64,000 nt of DNA from a virus, in the IMG/VR virus record IMGVR_UViG_3300034374_011021, positions 1-64,000 of that record; one strand, 5' to 3'. Shown here one piece after another: positions 39,315 through 47,416 of this stretch. The notes under the pieces are model-generated. The model saw only the letters and a list, made by a program, of their open reading frames with translations, did no database searches and was not told the origin of the DNA. Numbering within the stretch: the first letter of the stretch is position 1; every line of letters begins with the position of its first letter. Position numbers and translations under genes: made by a program.

Positions 39315-40643
39315 TTAAAATACAGTTATAGTATCATCATCATCCTTTTTTTTATTTAATTGGCTTAAGATTTGCTGTTTTAAAAATGCTATTTCTGTTC
39401 TTAAACCTAAAGTACCAGGATCAGATAATAAGGTACTTCCTAATAAAGACTTAAGTCTATTTATTTGATCAATAAGTTCAGGATCTATACCTGCTTTTTT
39501 AGCTTCTTCTAAATCTATGTCTCCGCTATTATCTGAATCTATATTATTGATATAGTTTATTAATTCTTCCTCACTTATTTTTCCATCACCATCAGTATCT
39601 ATAACTTCTTGAATTTCTTCATCTGTCATATCTTCAACCATAGCATTTAAAACCATATCTTGAGCATGATCCTCGTCCCCTTCTTCTTCAGGTTCTTCAT
39701 AATAAAGTTTACCTGATTTAGGGTCCATAAATACAGGAATTGGTTTTTCTTGTTCTTCTTGTTCTAGAATTTGAAGATCTACTAAACTAGCTTCTTCTAA
39801 TTCTTCATCATTTTCTAAAGGTTTAGGTGTATCTTTTTTCTTTAATTGAGCAAAGGCAAAGTTTGCTGCTACTACTAAAGCAATAGCTAAAGGATCAAAT
39901 ACAAAAATAATTACTAATAAGAACCAGTTAATGATTCTATCCATAGTAACTCCTGTTAAATTAGCTAAATATTTTAAAGGACCTAATTCAGCTGCTACTT
40001 CTGAATTATTTTGGGTTTTAACAATTCGGGTCTCTAAATTGATTATCGAGTCGTTGTACGTTTGTACTTTTGTTGTAAGTTGTTCATCTTTTTGGATAGC
40101 CACTTCCAGCTGTTTCTCAAAAGATTTTCTGTTTGCTGAGGAAGAATAACTAATGACATTGCCATTATTATCCACATAAGACTGATTATTGTTTCCAAGA
40201 GCATTTCTTAATGAAGTTATATTTTGTGTTATTGATTGTTTTTCTACCTCATATTGTCCTTTGATTTTTTCAAATGAGGTCTTTTTAGTTTCTAATAATT
40301 TGATTTGGTTCTCTACTATACCTGCTTTATTAGCAGTAGCTTGATAAGCAGCAGATAAGAAACCATAAATACCTGCTGATGTAATTAAAATAAGAATAAA
40401 CGCTGCTATTGTGAGGTATGTTCTTAATACTTTATTTAGTTTTTCCCAATATTGATATAATAAAGATGCTGTTACTAATTTAGCTATCTCTAAAGAAGAA
40501 GCCATTATAATTACAGCGAAACTGGCCCCAGCAAATAATAAACTAAGACCAGTAACACTATAAAAAGCCGCTGATGCACTTACAGATAATGCGGAAAGTG
40601 CTATAATAAATGGGAAAATTCTTTCTCTTATACTATTCCACAT
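39315..40643 (-). CDS. Membrane protein with coiled coil and paired EF-hands
   Basis: Hydrophobic spans lie at about residues 11-30, 33-52, 76-98 and 238-266. Between the last two is a long Gln/Lys/Glu coiled coil (110-215). The soluble C-terminus contains two perfect 12-residue calcium loops: residues 349-360 (D-T-D-G-D-G-K-I-S-E-E-E) and 369-380 (D-S-D-N-S-G-D-I-D-L-E-E). Calcium binding in the cytoplasm or periplasm is inferred; topology is uncertain. A second-class motif is 3 bases before the ATG, suggesting late expression. Confidence 0.7.
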   Translation of the reverse strand: MWNSIRERIFPFIIALSALSVSASAAFYSVTGLSLLFAGASFAVIIMASSLEIAKLVTASLLYQYWEKLNKVLRTYLTIAAFILILITSAGIYGFLSAAYQATANKAGIVENQIKLLETKKTSFEKIKGQYEVEKQSITQNITSLRNALGNNNQSYVDNNGNVISYSSSANRKSFEKQLEVAIQKDEQLTTKVQTYNDSIINLETRIVKTQNNSEVAAELGPLKYLANLTGVTMDRIINWFLLVIIFVFDPLAIALVVAANFAFAQLKKKDTPKPLENDEELEEASLVDLQILEQEEQEKPIPVFMDPKSGKLYYEEPEEEGDEDHAQDMVLNAMVEDMTDEEIQEVIDTDGDGKISEEELINYINNIDSDNSGDIDLEEAKKAGIDPELIDQINRLKSLLGSTLLSDPGTLGLRTEIAFLKQQILSQLNKKKDDDDTITVF

Positions 40644-40646
40644 ATC

Positions 40647-40658
40647 TAATAAATATTA
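40647..40658 (-). promoter_or_regulatory. Second-class start motif before the EF-hand gene
   Basis: The minus strand reads TAATATTTATTA, then 3 bases, then ATG at 40643. It overlaps the ribonucleotide reductase stop region (40656). Confidence 0.45.
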
Positions 40659-42512
40659 TACTATTTCACAAGCTCCACCAGCGCAAGCTGCTTGATCCAT
40701 TAATGCTGTATTATCCGTTACTTCAATAACTTTAGATAAATCTACAGCATGTAATGATTCTACAGCTTTTTCAAACTCTTCTTTTGTAATGGTTTCAAAA
40801 GGAGCTTGTTTATAAGTACCTAAATCTTCAGGTAAGAAAGATAAAGCAGTAAAGTATTCTTTATTTTCATACAACCACTCACCTACTGTATCCCACTCAT
40901 CTTGTTTAATAGTTACTGTAGCAGATACATTATGCATGTTTGAACCTTTTCTATGACCTGGCTTAATCCAATTTTTATTAATTGTTTTAATACGCTCTAA
41001 CAAATCCATAGCTGATTCTTTACGTGTAATAGCACCTTCAGGAGATTGTTGTGGTACAGATACTACTGCTTGAATTTCTGGTTTGAAGAAATCATCTTCC
41101 AACATTTCAGGATGATAAACAGCTAAATATTGATACAACGCTTCATTTTTACCTAAACGAATACGACGCATATAATAATCATCATGCCAAGCATGAATAC
41201 CTGAACTTGTACCTAATACTAATGAAGTAGTACCTGATGGTTTAACTGTGGTAACACGAGCTGCTTTTCTAATACCTAAAATTTCAGCTACTCTTTCATT
41301 TTCATCACAAGCTACTTTAGCTGCTTCTTTCATATTTAATTTAAAGATAGCTCCTGAAGCGATACCTGTCATTCCGATACCTAATAATGCTTCTTTTTCA
41401 GTTGTTTTTCTCCAAACATCTCTTAAATAATGGAAGTCAGTATAACTAGCTTGTAATGTACCAATAAATGCTGCTGCTTTAGCTCTCGCATTATATTCTT
41501 CTTGTGTTTCAATATCTGAAGCATTGATCTCACACAAATTACAGAATTGGTTTGGTTTCAAATTAATTTCGGCACATGGGTTAGTCCCAGCATCTTTATC
41601 ATTTGTAAATAAGAAACCTGGTTCTCCGCTATTTGATGCTTCAATTTTCTTCCATAAATCCAAGAATGTTTCTTTATCGATTTTGCTACGAAGCAATACT
41701 GCTGAGTTATTTGCTCTACCTCGTTGTGGATTATTTTCCCACCAACTTCCAAATTTACAAGTTAACATATCATTGTCATGTAAATTAAATAAAGCAATAA
41801 GAGCAGCTCTACGAATCCCCCCAGACAAAACAGCATCCGCTAAGTGACAAATAATGTCATGTGCTTCTAAAGTTGTTAATCTTTCACCATCTTGTTTACG
41901 GTCTAAAATAGCTTGTACTTGTACTAAAGCAATTTTCAATGGTTCAGGACCAGGTGCTTTACCTCCAACAGTAATAAGTGAAGCTCCTTTTGGACGAATA
42001 TCTCTAAAGTCAAAAATAGGACCAGTAGAAGTATAACCAAAATAAGCTTTAGTTAACATACGAACAGCATCAGCCCATCCCTCAATAGAATCACCTACTA
42101 GATAACGTTTCCACTTAAGTGGTTTTCTAATTTCAGGTAAATTTTCTACATGGTGGGTTTGTACTGAATAACCTACTCCGCATCCTGAAAGTAATAAGAA
42201 CATAATTTCCGAAAATGCTCTATAATCATCAATAGGCAAATAGGAACAGTTAAAAATACGAGCATTGTTTATGTCAATAGGCTTACCAGCAAATTGCATT
42301 GAACGCATTGATGGTAGTACCTTTTTATCATAAACGTACTTGTAGGCGGACTCAATTTCCTCAGCCAAATGAGGGAATTTTTCAATGTGCATTTCCTTGT
42401 TTCGGGTAACCAACTCATCCCAAGTTTCGCGTCTGTTTTTTTCAGGCACGTATTTGGCATACTTAAGATGGGTAGTAATTTCCGACAAAATTTGTGATTC
42501 TGTTGTTAACAT
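40656..42512 (-). CDS. nrdJ: B12-dependent (class II) ribonucleotide triphosphate reductase
   Basis: A 618-residue monomer-type class II enzyme. NCSYLPIDD carries the first redox Cys, NPCAEI the NxCxE active-site motif, and ACAGGACEIV the C-terminal Cys pair (C-x4-C) that thioredoxin reduces. CGVGYSVQ and VKPSGTTSLVLGTSSGIH are the catalytic barrel motifs. It needs adenosylcobalamin, not an iron centre, so works without oxygen. The two thioredoxin-like genes may supply electrons. Confidence 0.92.
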   Translation of the reverse strand: MLTTESQILSEITTHLKYAKYVPEKNRRETWDELVTRNKEMHIEKFPHLAEEIESAYKYVYDKKVLPSMRSMQFAGKPIDINNARIFNCSYLPIDDYRAFSEIMFLLLSGCGVGYSVQTHHVENLPEIRKPLKWKRYLVGDSIEGWADAVRMLTKAYFGYTSTGPIFDFRDIRPKGASLITVGGKAPGPEPLKIALVQVQAILDRKQDGERLTTLEAHDIICHLADAVLSGGIRRAALIALFNLHDNDMLTCKFGSWWENNPQRGRANNSAVLLRSKIDKETFLDLWKKIEASNSGEPGFLFTNDKDAGTNPCAEINLKPNQFCNLCEINASDIETQEEYNARAKAAAFIGTLQASYTDFHYLRDVWRKTTEKEALLGIGMTGIASGAIFKLNMKEAAKVACDENERVAEILGIRKAARVTTVKPSGTTSLVLGTSSGIHAWHDDYYMRRIRLGKNEALYQYLAVYHPEMLEDDFFKPEIQAVVSVPQQSPEGAITRKESAMDLLERIKTINKNWIKPGHRKGSNMHNVSATVTIKQDEWDTVGEWLYENKEYFTALSFLPEDLGTYKQAPFETITKEEFEKAVESLHAVDLSKVIEVTDNTALMDQAACAGGACEIV

Positions 42513-42526
42513 TTTTTAATAATAAT

Positions 42527-43894
42527 TTAGTCTGTTTGTAATTCGAAAAATTTGTTTCTAATAAGGGCTTTGTCTACTGAGTCAATTCCACCAAAATTAG
42601 TGCTGTTGGATTGATTTGTTGGTTCCTCATCATCGTCTATAACATGGGTCGACACTTCAAAATGACCAGTTGAAGTATCTGCTTTCACAGAGAACGTTAG
42701 GCCGTCCATACCGTATCTGTTTTTCATAATGTGAAATCTTCCTGTCCCATTTACTTTATCTTGACGTTTCCTTGATAAGGATATTGCAACATCAGTAATC
42801 ATGATTTTGTCATAAGAACCGGCTGCTTTATCACCTTCAATAATATCATCCTTTGCACCAGCACGATTAACTTGAGATACACTCCAAATAGGAATATTTA
42901 ACTCTCTAGCAAGTCCCTTAGTGCTAATATAAATATCATCAATCTCATCCTTACGCTCACGATTCTTTCTTTTTGAACGAAGAAGATCAACATAGTCAAT
43001 AATAATTAAATCTGGTTTAAAATCTAAATCAATACACTTTTTAATATGTGTTTCAATAGTTGAAATAGATGCCTTACCTGTTGGATATTCTTTGATAATT
43101 AACTGTCCTTCTAATTGAGGTACTAATTCTTCAACTTTTGTTTTATGTTGTAAAATTTTATTTACAGGAATATTAGTAAAGAAAGCGTCATAACGACGTC
43201 CTACATAATCAGCACCTAACTCAAGAGTATAGTGGATAACATTATAACCTAACTTAACAGCATAGCCACCTAAAGCAACTAGTGACCAAGATTTACCACC
43301 ACCTGGATTACCAAATATAAGACCAAAATCGCCTCCTCCTAGACCTCCCATTAGTAAATCATTAAATGGTTCCCAAGGTGTAGGTACAGCTAATCTTTGA
43401 TCTTCTCTATATCTAGACTCAGTATCTTTATTATACTCATGGCCTAAATTTTTGTCTTGACCCGCTTTTAAGGCGTTATCAATCATCATTCTTATAGAGT
43501 CATAATCTCCGGCATTAAGAAAGTCTACACTTGTTAACAACGCTTTTTTAAGCTGTTGGTTTTTACAAAAGTTAGAAAATTCTTCTTCAACATACTTTAA
43601 ATCTTCATCGGATGCTTTATAAGCTTCACGAAGTTGTTCTTTAATTGAGACCTGAAGTACTTCATTATCAATCTTTTTTAACTCTACTTTCAAAACATCC
43701 ATACTAGGACAAGCATGATATTTTTGGAAGTAATCTAGGATATGTTTAATAATCCATTTATGTGCTTGATTATCAAAATATTCTTCACTCAAAACGTCTT
43801 GAATGTTGAGTAAAAATTCCTTGTGAGTTAGCAAGGAAGATAATACTTTGATCTGGAACCCAATACCATATTGGGACAAATTATTTAATGTCAT
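42527..43894 (-). CDS. Replicative DnaB/gp41-like helicase
   Basis: The first 170 residues are the helical DnaB N-terminal region. FGLIFGNPGGGKSWSLVALGG is the Walker A, LIIIDYVDLLR the Walker B, and IWSVSQVNRAG the H-Q/V-type motif of SF4 helicases. 455 residues is typical. It unwinds the fork 5'-3' for the family B polymerase. A phage primase is not in this window. The gene overlaps none but sits 5 bases after the nuclease gene. Confidence 0.9.
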   Translation of the reverse strand: MTLNNLSQYGIGFQIKVLSSLLTHKEFLLNIQDVLSEEYFDNQAHKWIIKHILDYFQKYHACPSMDVLKVELKKIDNEVLQVSIKEQLREAYKASDEDLKYVEEEFSNFCKNQQLKKALLTSVDFLNAGDYDSIRMMIDNALKAGQDKNLGHEYNKDTESRYREDQRLAVPTPWEPFNDLLMGGLGGGDFGLIFGNPGGGKSWSLVALGGYAVKLGYNVIHYTLELGADYVGRRYDAFFTNIPVNKILQHKTKVEELVPQLEGQLIIKEYPTGKASISTIETHIKKCIDLDFKPDLIIIDYVDLLRSKRKNRERKDEIDDIYISTKGLARELNIPIWSVSQVNRAGAKDDIIEGDKAAGSYDKIMITDVAISLSRKRQDKVNGTGRFHIMKNRYGMDGLTFSVKADTSTGHFEVSTHVIDDDEEPTNQSNSTNFGGIDSVDKALIRNKFFELQTD

Positions 43895-43899
43895 ATAAC

Positions 43900-44934
43900 T
43901 TATTTTCTATAACTGTTTAATACTTTAAAAGATTCATTTATCACATATTCAGTGTTCAAAATTGTTTTCCCTAAACCATCTTCATTATATAAACGCATAA
44001 ATGCTTTTAAATTCAATTCAGGGGCTAGTTCATCAATAAATTCATCCAAATATCCTTCATCATTTTCTCCTATAATAGGATTACTTAAATCCATAATCTT
44101 ATAGTTTTTTTCTAATCTATCAGCCTCAAAAACAATTTTAGAGTAAGTAACATTCTCTTTATATTTTGAAGCACATAAATTAATTAAATCACTAAAAGAC
44201 ATAGGACGCTCAGCTAATTCAGGAAACTTTTTTCTTAATCCTTTCTCACCTAATCCTTTTACACCTTCAATTTTATCTGAATTATCACCCATTAATGTCT
44301 TGTATAAGATAAAATTCTCAACTAGTACTCCAAAATTTTCCTTAACAGCTTTTTTATCAAAGAATTCTTTTTCAGCTGGGCGATAAAGAATAACTTTATC
44401 ATTTACCAGTTGCATAAAGTCTCTATCATTAGAAACAATAAACACTTGGGAGTTATGTTTTTCAGGTAACTTTTTACTCAAGTAAGCAATAATATCATCT
44501 GCTTCTGCTTTATCAATACTAACAGTTTTAACAGGTAGACATTTTAGATAATGAATTAATCTAACTAACTGGTCAACTTTAGAGTCATGTTCATCTTCTA
44601 ATGACTCAAAAATATCCCAATTAGTAACTCGAGTCAAATTACGACCTGATTTGTATTCCGGAAGTAGATTCTTCCTGTTAGTGGAAGAACCTACCCCATC
44701 GAATACAACATATAATGATGTGGGTTGAATTTGTTTAATAAGGAAATTAAGTGAGCGAATAAAACCTCCTAAACCACCAACGTGAGCACCTGCCTCATTA
44801 ACATACTTAATAGTTGTAAAGTTTCTAAAGAATAAATTTAAGCCATCTATCAATAGAACTCTATCATGTTTATTTGAGACAGGTGTCTCTTGTTCCATGG
44901 TTTCAAGAAGTTGTAATAGTTCTTTTCTGTTCAT
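43900..44934 (-). CDS. RNase H-like 5'-3' exonuclease (FEN family)
   Basis: The start is the ATG at 44934 (MNRKELLQLLETM), not 44970, since the longer form would begin in the promoter at 44940-44971. VLLIDGLNLFFRNF with its Asp, YVVFDGVGS, and KAEADDIIAYL with VSNDRDFMQLV give the metal-binding acidic cluster of T4 RNase H/FEN nucleases. It removes RNA primers and trims flaps. 344 residues. Confidence 0.85.
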   Translation of the reverse strand: MNRKELLQLLETMEQETPVSNKHDRVLLIDGLNLFFRNFTTIKYVNEAGAHVGGLGGFIRSLNFLIKQIQPTSLYVVFDGVGSSTNRKNLLPEYKSGRNLTRVTNWDIFESLEDEHDSKVDQLVRLIHYLKCLPVKTVSIDKAEADDIIAYLSKKLPEKHNSQVFIVSNDRDFMQLVNDKVILYRPAEKEFFDKKAVKENFGVLVENFILYKTLMGDNSDKIEGVKGLGEKGLRKKFPELAERPMSFSDLINLCASKYKENVTYSKIVFEADRLEKNYKIMDLSNPIIGENDEGYLDEFIDELAPELNLKAFMRLYNEDGLGKTILNTEYVINESFKVLNSYRK

Positions 44935-44939
44935 TACTA

Positions 44940-44971
44940 TGAATATAACAAAGATTTTGTTAATAGCCAAA
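44940..44971 (-). promoter_or_regulatory. Bacteroidota-type promoter of the FEN-like gene
   Basis: TTTG at 44971-44968, 20 bases, TATATTCA at 44947-44940 on the minus strand. It decides the start of the gene at 44934. Confidence 0.75.
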
Positions 44972-44973
44972 TA

Positions 44974-46056
44974 TTAATCTGGCTCATTCTCAAATACATT
45001 CATAGTTTCAAAAGTTTCATCTTCTTCAAAAATGTCGAAGTCCATGCTTCCTAGAACTTTCATCCACTCATTGGCGTGGGCATCCTTATAGGCTTTAACT
45101 TCTTTATCATTGTCATTAATAAAGCCATGAGGAGTCATAATAATCTTACCTCTGGTTGTAACACCATTAATGTGGTTTTTATCAATCTGAATATTAGTAC
45201 GTTTAGCAAATTCAACTTGCTTTCCGTCTTTAATAGCTTTGATTTTACTTGTACCAGCATTAGCAATGTTACCAAAAGTAATTACAAATGTAGCATCAAA
45301 CCACATTGCAAAACCTCCTTTGTTCATAAGTTTTGGTTGACCCATAGGTACTTCAGCTTTAGCTGTCCAAACCTTATTTACACACAATAAAGTGTTTGTG
45401 TAAGGAGATGATTCTTTCCTGGAAAGTGTGATTTTTTGGTTTACATTGTTTCCAAATTGGGTACTCATTGCACCAGCGTTCCATTCATTGTTATTTTTAT
45501 TAGATTTAACAGACATTTCACAAGGTACAGAGCCTATTGAGTCCCAAAGGAACAACAAATCATAAGGCAAACTTCCTTTTTTCTGTTCATCTAACATATC
45601 TAAAATAAATGCTGCTACATCTTCAATAGTATGCAAACTTTCTCGGTCAACATAAAGGAAGAAACCGCCGTAATTTAATACTTCACCTGTTTCTTCATCT
45701 ACCTCCATGTCTACTTGGAGACCCATTTGCATAGCATGTTCCCAATTCCATTTCATCTCAGTAACAATGAATACAGGCAAAACACCCATCTTTTGAGCAG
45801 CTACAGCTGCTTCAATCAAGGCAGTAGTTTTACCTGTATCACTGTGACCTCGAAGAAGTACAATATGTCCCTGAGGAATACCAGGAACTGATGTAACATC
45901 TTGAAACGCCTGGCTAAGAGGAATCCATTTTTGTTCTTTAAACTTAACATTACTGTTAAGCATTTTTTTCTCCTTGAACTTATCAAGGTTAAAATTGGCT
46001 TTAATCTCCGCAGAGACTGCTGCCGTTAGTGATTCACTTTTCTTAGGTCTAGGCAT
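44974..46056 (-). CDS. UvsX-like RecA recombinase
   Basis: IVLLRGHSDTGKTTALIEAA is the Walker A, YDLLFLWDSIG the Walker B. MSTQFGNNVNQKI and NTLLCVNKVW match T4 UvsX more than bacterial RecA. The C-terminus is strongly acidic (EEDETFETMNVFENEPD). It promotes strand exchange with the SSB encoded upstream. Length 360 is close to UvsX (391). It shares a transcript with the SSB gene. Confidence 0.85.
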   Translation of the reverse strand: MPRPKKSESLTAAVSAEIKANFNLDKFKEKKMLNSNVKFKEQKWIPLSQAFQDVTSVPGIPQGHIVLLRGHSDTGKTTALIEAAVAAQKMGVLPVFIVTEMKWNWEHAMQMGLQVDMEVDEETGEVLNYGGFFLYVDRESLHTIEDVAAFILDMLDEQKKGSLPYDLLFLWDSIGSVPCEMSVKSNKNNNEWNAGAMSTQFGNNVNQKITLSRKESSPYTNTLLCVNKVWTAKAEVPMGQPKLMNKGGFAMWFDATFVITFGNIANAGTSKIKAIKDGKQVEFAKRTNIQIDKNHINGVTTRGKIIMTPHGFINDNDKEVKAYKDAHANEWMKVLGSMDFDIFEEDETFETMNVFENEPD

Positions 46057-46067
46057 AAATGTTTAAA

Positions 46068-46898
46068 TTAAAATGGCAAATCACTTTCTTCTTCGTCAAA
46101 CAAAGAATCAAATTTTTCAGCCTTGCTCACTTTAGGAGCAGTTGGAGTCTTAAGAGCGTAGTTTTTAGTAGGAGCTACTGGTTCAGTTTCTGGTTCATCT
46201 TCATCATCAATAATATCTCCTTCTTCTGGTTCGTCAGGAGTCAACCATTTCTGAAGTGCTTCTTTCATCTCATCATAAGAATATTTTTTAAACACATCAA
46301 CTGGATTTGGTTGATTATCTAACCAGCTTTGAACCTCACTAGCGTCACTACTCAAAGGAGTTTCTTTAACCTTTGGCATAATGGTTGTTTTGTTGTAGCT
46401 AGTTCCAGTAACTTCAGGACCTACAGTAGTCAAACTAATGTCTCGACCTGTAGTAATATCAGTAAAGTCACCAACATCCTCATTATCTGCCAAATTCAAG
46501 AAATCCATATACAGCTCTTTACCAAATTGCCATAATTTAACTCCTTCAGCTTCTTCACCACGAACAATAACAGGAGCGAAAATACGCATTTTAGCATCTA
46601 ACTTTTTAGCCAAACGCCAATTTTCCTTATCATTTGTTCCACGAAGTTGCTTCACAAACTCAACAATAGGATCTTTTTCACCCCAGTTGATTGGAGAGAT
46701 CATTACTCGGTTAGTAATGTCATAATGGAAATAAACCTCTGAAAATGGGTTATTTTTGTTAAACTTAGATGGTACAATTCGTACTACCTGCTTACCTACA
46801 CTTGGTTTCCAAAAAATGTTCTTTTTGTCACCTCCGCCTTTTGAAGCAGATTTACTCTGCATGGCGTTTAATCGATTTTTGATTTCATTCAAATCCAT
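46068..46898 (-). CDS. gp32-like single-stranded DNA-binding protein
   Basis: The N-terminal region (LNEIKNRLNAMQSK) is the self-assembly domain, then an OB fold with NIFWKPSVGKQVVRIVP and NRVMISPINWGEKDPIVEF. The usual C-P-I-C zinc pair reads D-P-I-V, so the zinc finger is lost. After a Glu/Asp/Pro-rich linker the chain ends EEESDLPF, which resembles bacterial SSB tips (DDDIPF-type) rather than T4 gp32. It would coat ssDNA and recruit partners. Confidence 0.85.
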   Translation of the reverse strand: MDLNEIKNRLNAMQSKSASKGGGDKKNIFWKPSVGKQVVRIVPSKFNKNNPFSEVYFHYDITNRVMISPINWGEKDPIVEFVKQLRGTNDKENWRLAKKLDAKMRIFAPVIVRGEEAEGVKLWQFGKELYMDFLNLADNEDVGDFTDITTGRDISLTTVGPEVTGTSYNKTTIMPKVKETPLSSDASEVQSWLDNQPNPVDVFKKYSYDEMKEALQKWLTPDEPEEGDIIDDEDEPETEPVAPTKNYALKTPTAPKVSKAEKFDSLFDEEESDLPF

Positions 46899-46919
46899 AA
46901 CTTATACATTGTTTATAAC

Positions 46920-46951
46920 TTAATTTAATAAAACGGGACTAATGAGCCAAA
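46920..46951 (-). promoter_or_regulatory. Bacteroidota-type promoter of the SSB-UvsX genes
   Basis: TTTG at 46951-46948, 20 bases, TAAATTAA at 46927-46920 on the minus strand. ATG at 46898 is in the AAGTTATG context. Confidence 0.65.
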
Positions 46952-47416
46952 TTAAAGCTCAACAATCTTATAAATCTTTGTATTTAATTGTTTTAACTCA
47001 TTATGGTTAGTCAATAAAATACAATTTCTATAGTGTTGCCAACTCACCATATACTTAGGGTCAACTACTCCCCCATTTAGTTTTTTTATAAGCTCATTTA
47101 AAGCATTAATAGTATATAGTGTATTAGTGTCTTTTTTTCTATGTACTAAAATAGTATTTTCAGGAATGTCACTAACATTGCCTTGCTCAACATTATATGT
47201 AACAACATATTCGTCTGTACTTTTTACATACAAAACAAACATTTTCTTGTACATTATGGAGTATGCGCTTGTAATTTCGTTTACTAGAGAATCTAAATTT
47301 TCCAAGCTAGTAAAAGTACAAAATAACTTATTATTCACGTCACGTATATTAATTGGATCAAAATCGTATCCGGTATACATATATTCGGGTTTATGCAAAA
47401 TCGTATGTGTCTCCAT
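46952..47416 (-). CDS. Hypothetical 154-residue protein
   Basis: The product METHTILHKPEYMYTGYDFDPI... ends in TLYTINALNELIKKLNGG and SWQHYRNCILLT. It overlaps the polymerase-like gene by 26 bases. The C-terminal pattern resembles small phage proteins of unknown role. It may act with the polymerase-like protein since they are co-translated. Confidence 0.55.
   Translation of the reverse strand: METHTILHKPEYMYTGYDFDPINIRDVNNKLFCTFTSLENLDSLVNEITSAYSIMYKKMFVLYVKSTDEYVVTYNVEQGNVSDIPENTILVHRKKDTNTLYTINALNELIKKLNGGVVDPKYMVSWQHYRNCILLTNHNELKQLNTKIYKIVEL

Noticed and set aside
44935-44970. N-terminal extension of the FEN-like nuclease
   Set aside because: It overlaps the promoter at 44940-44971, so the start at 44934 is preferred.
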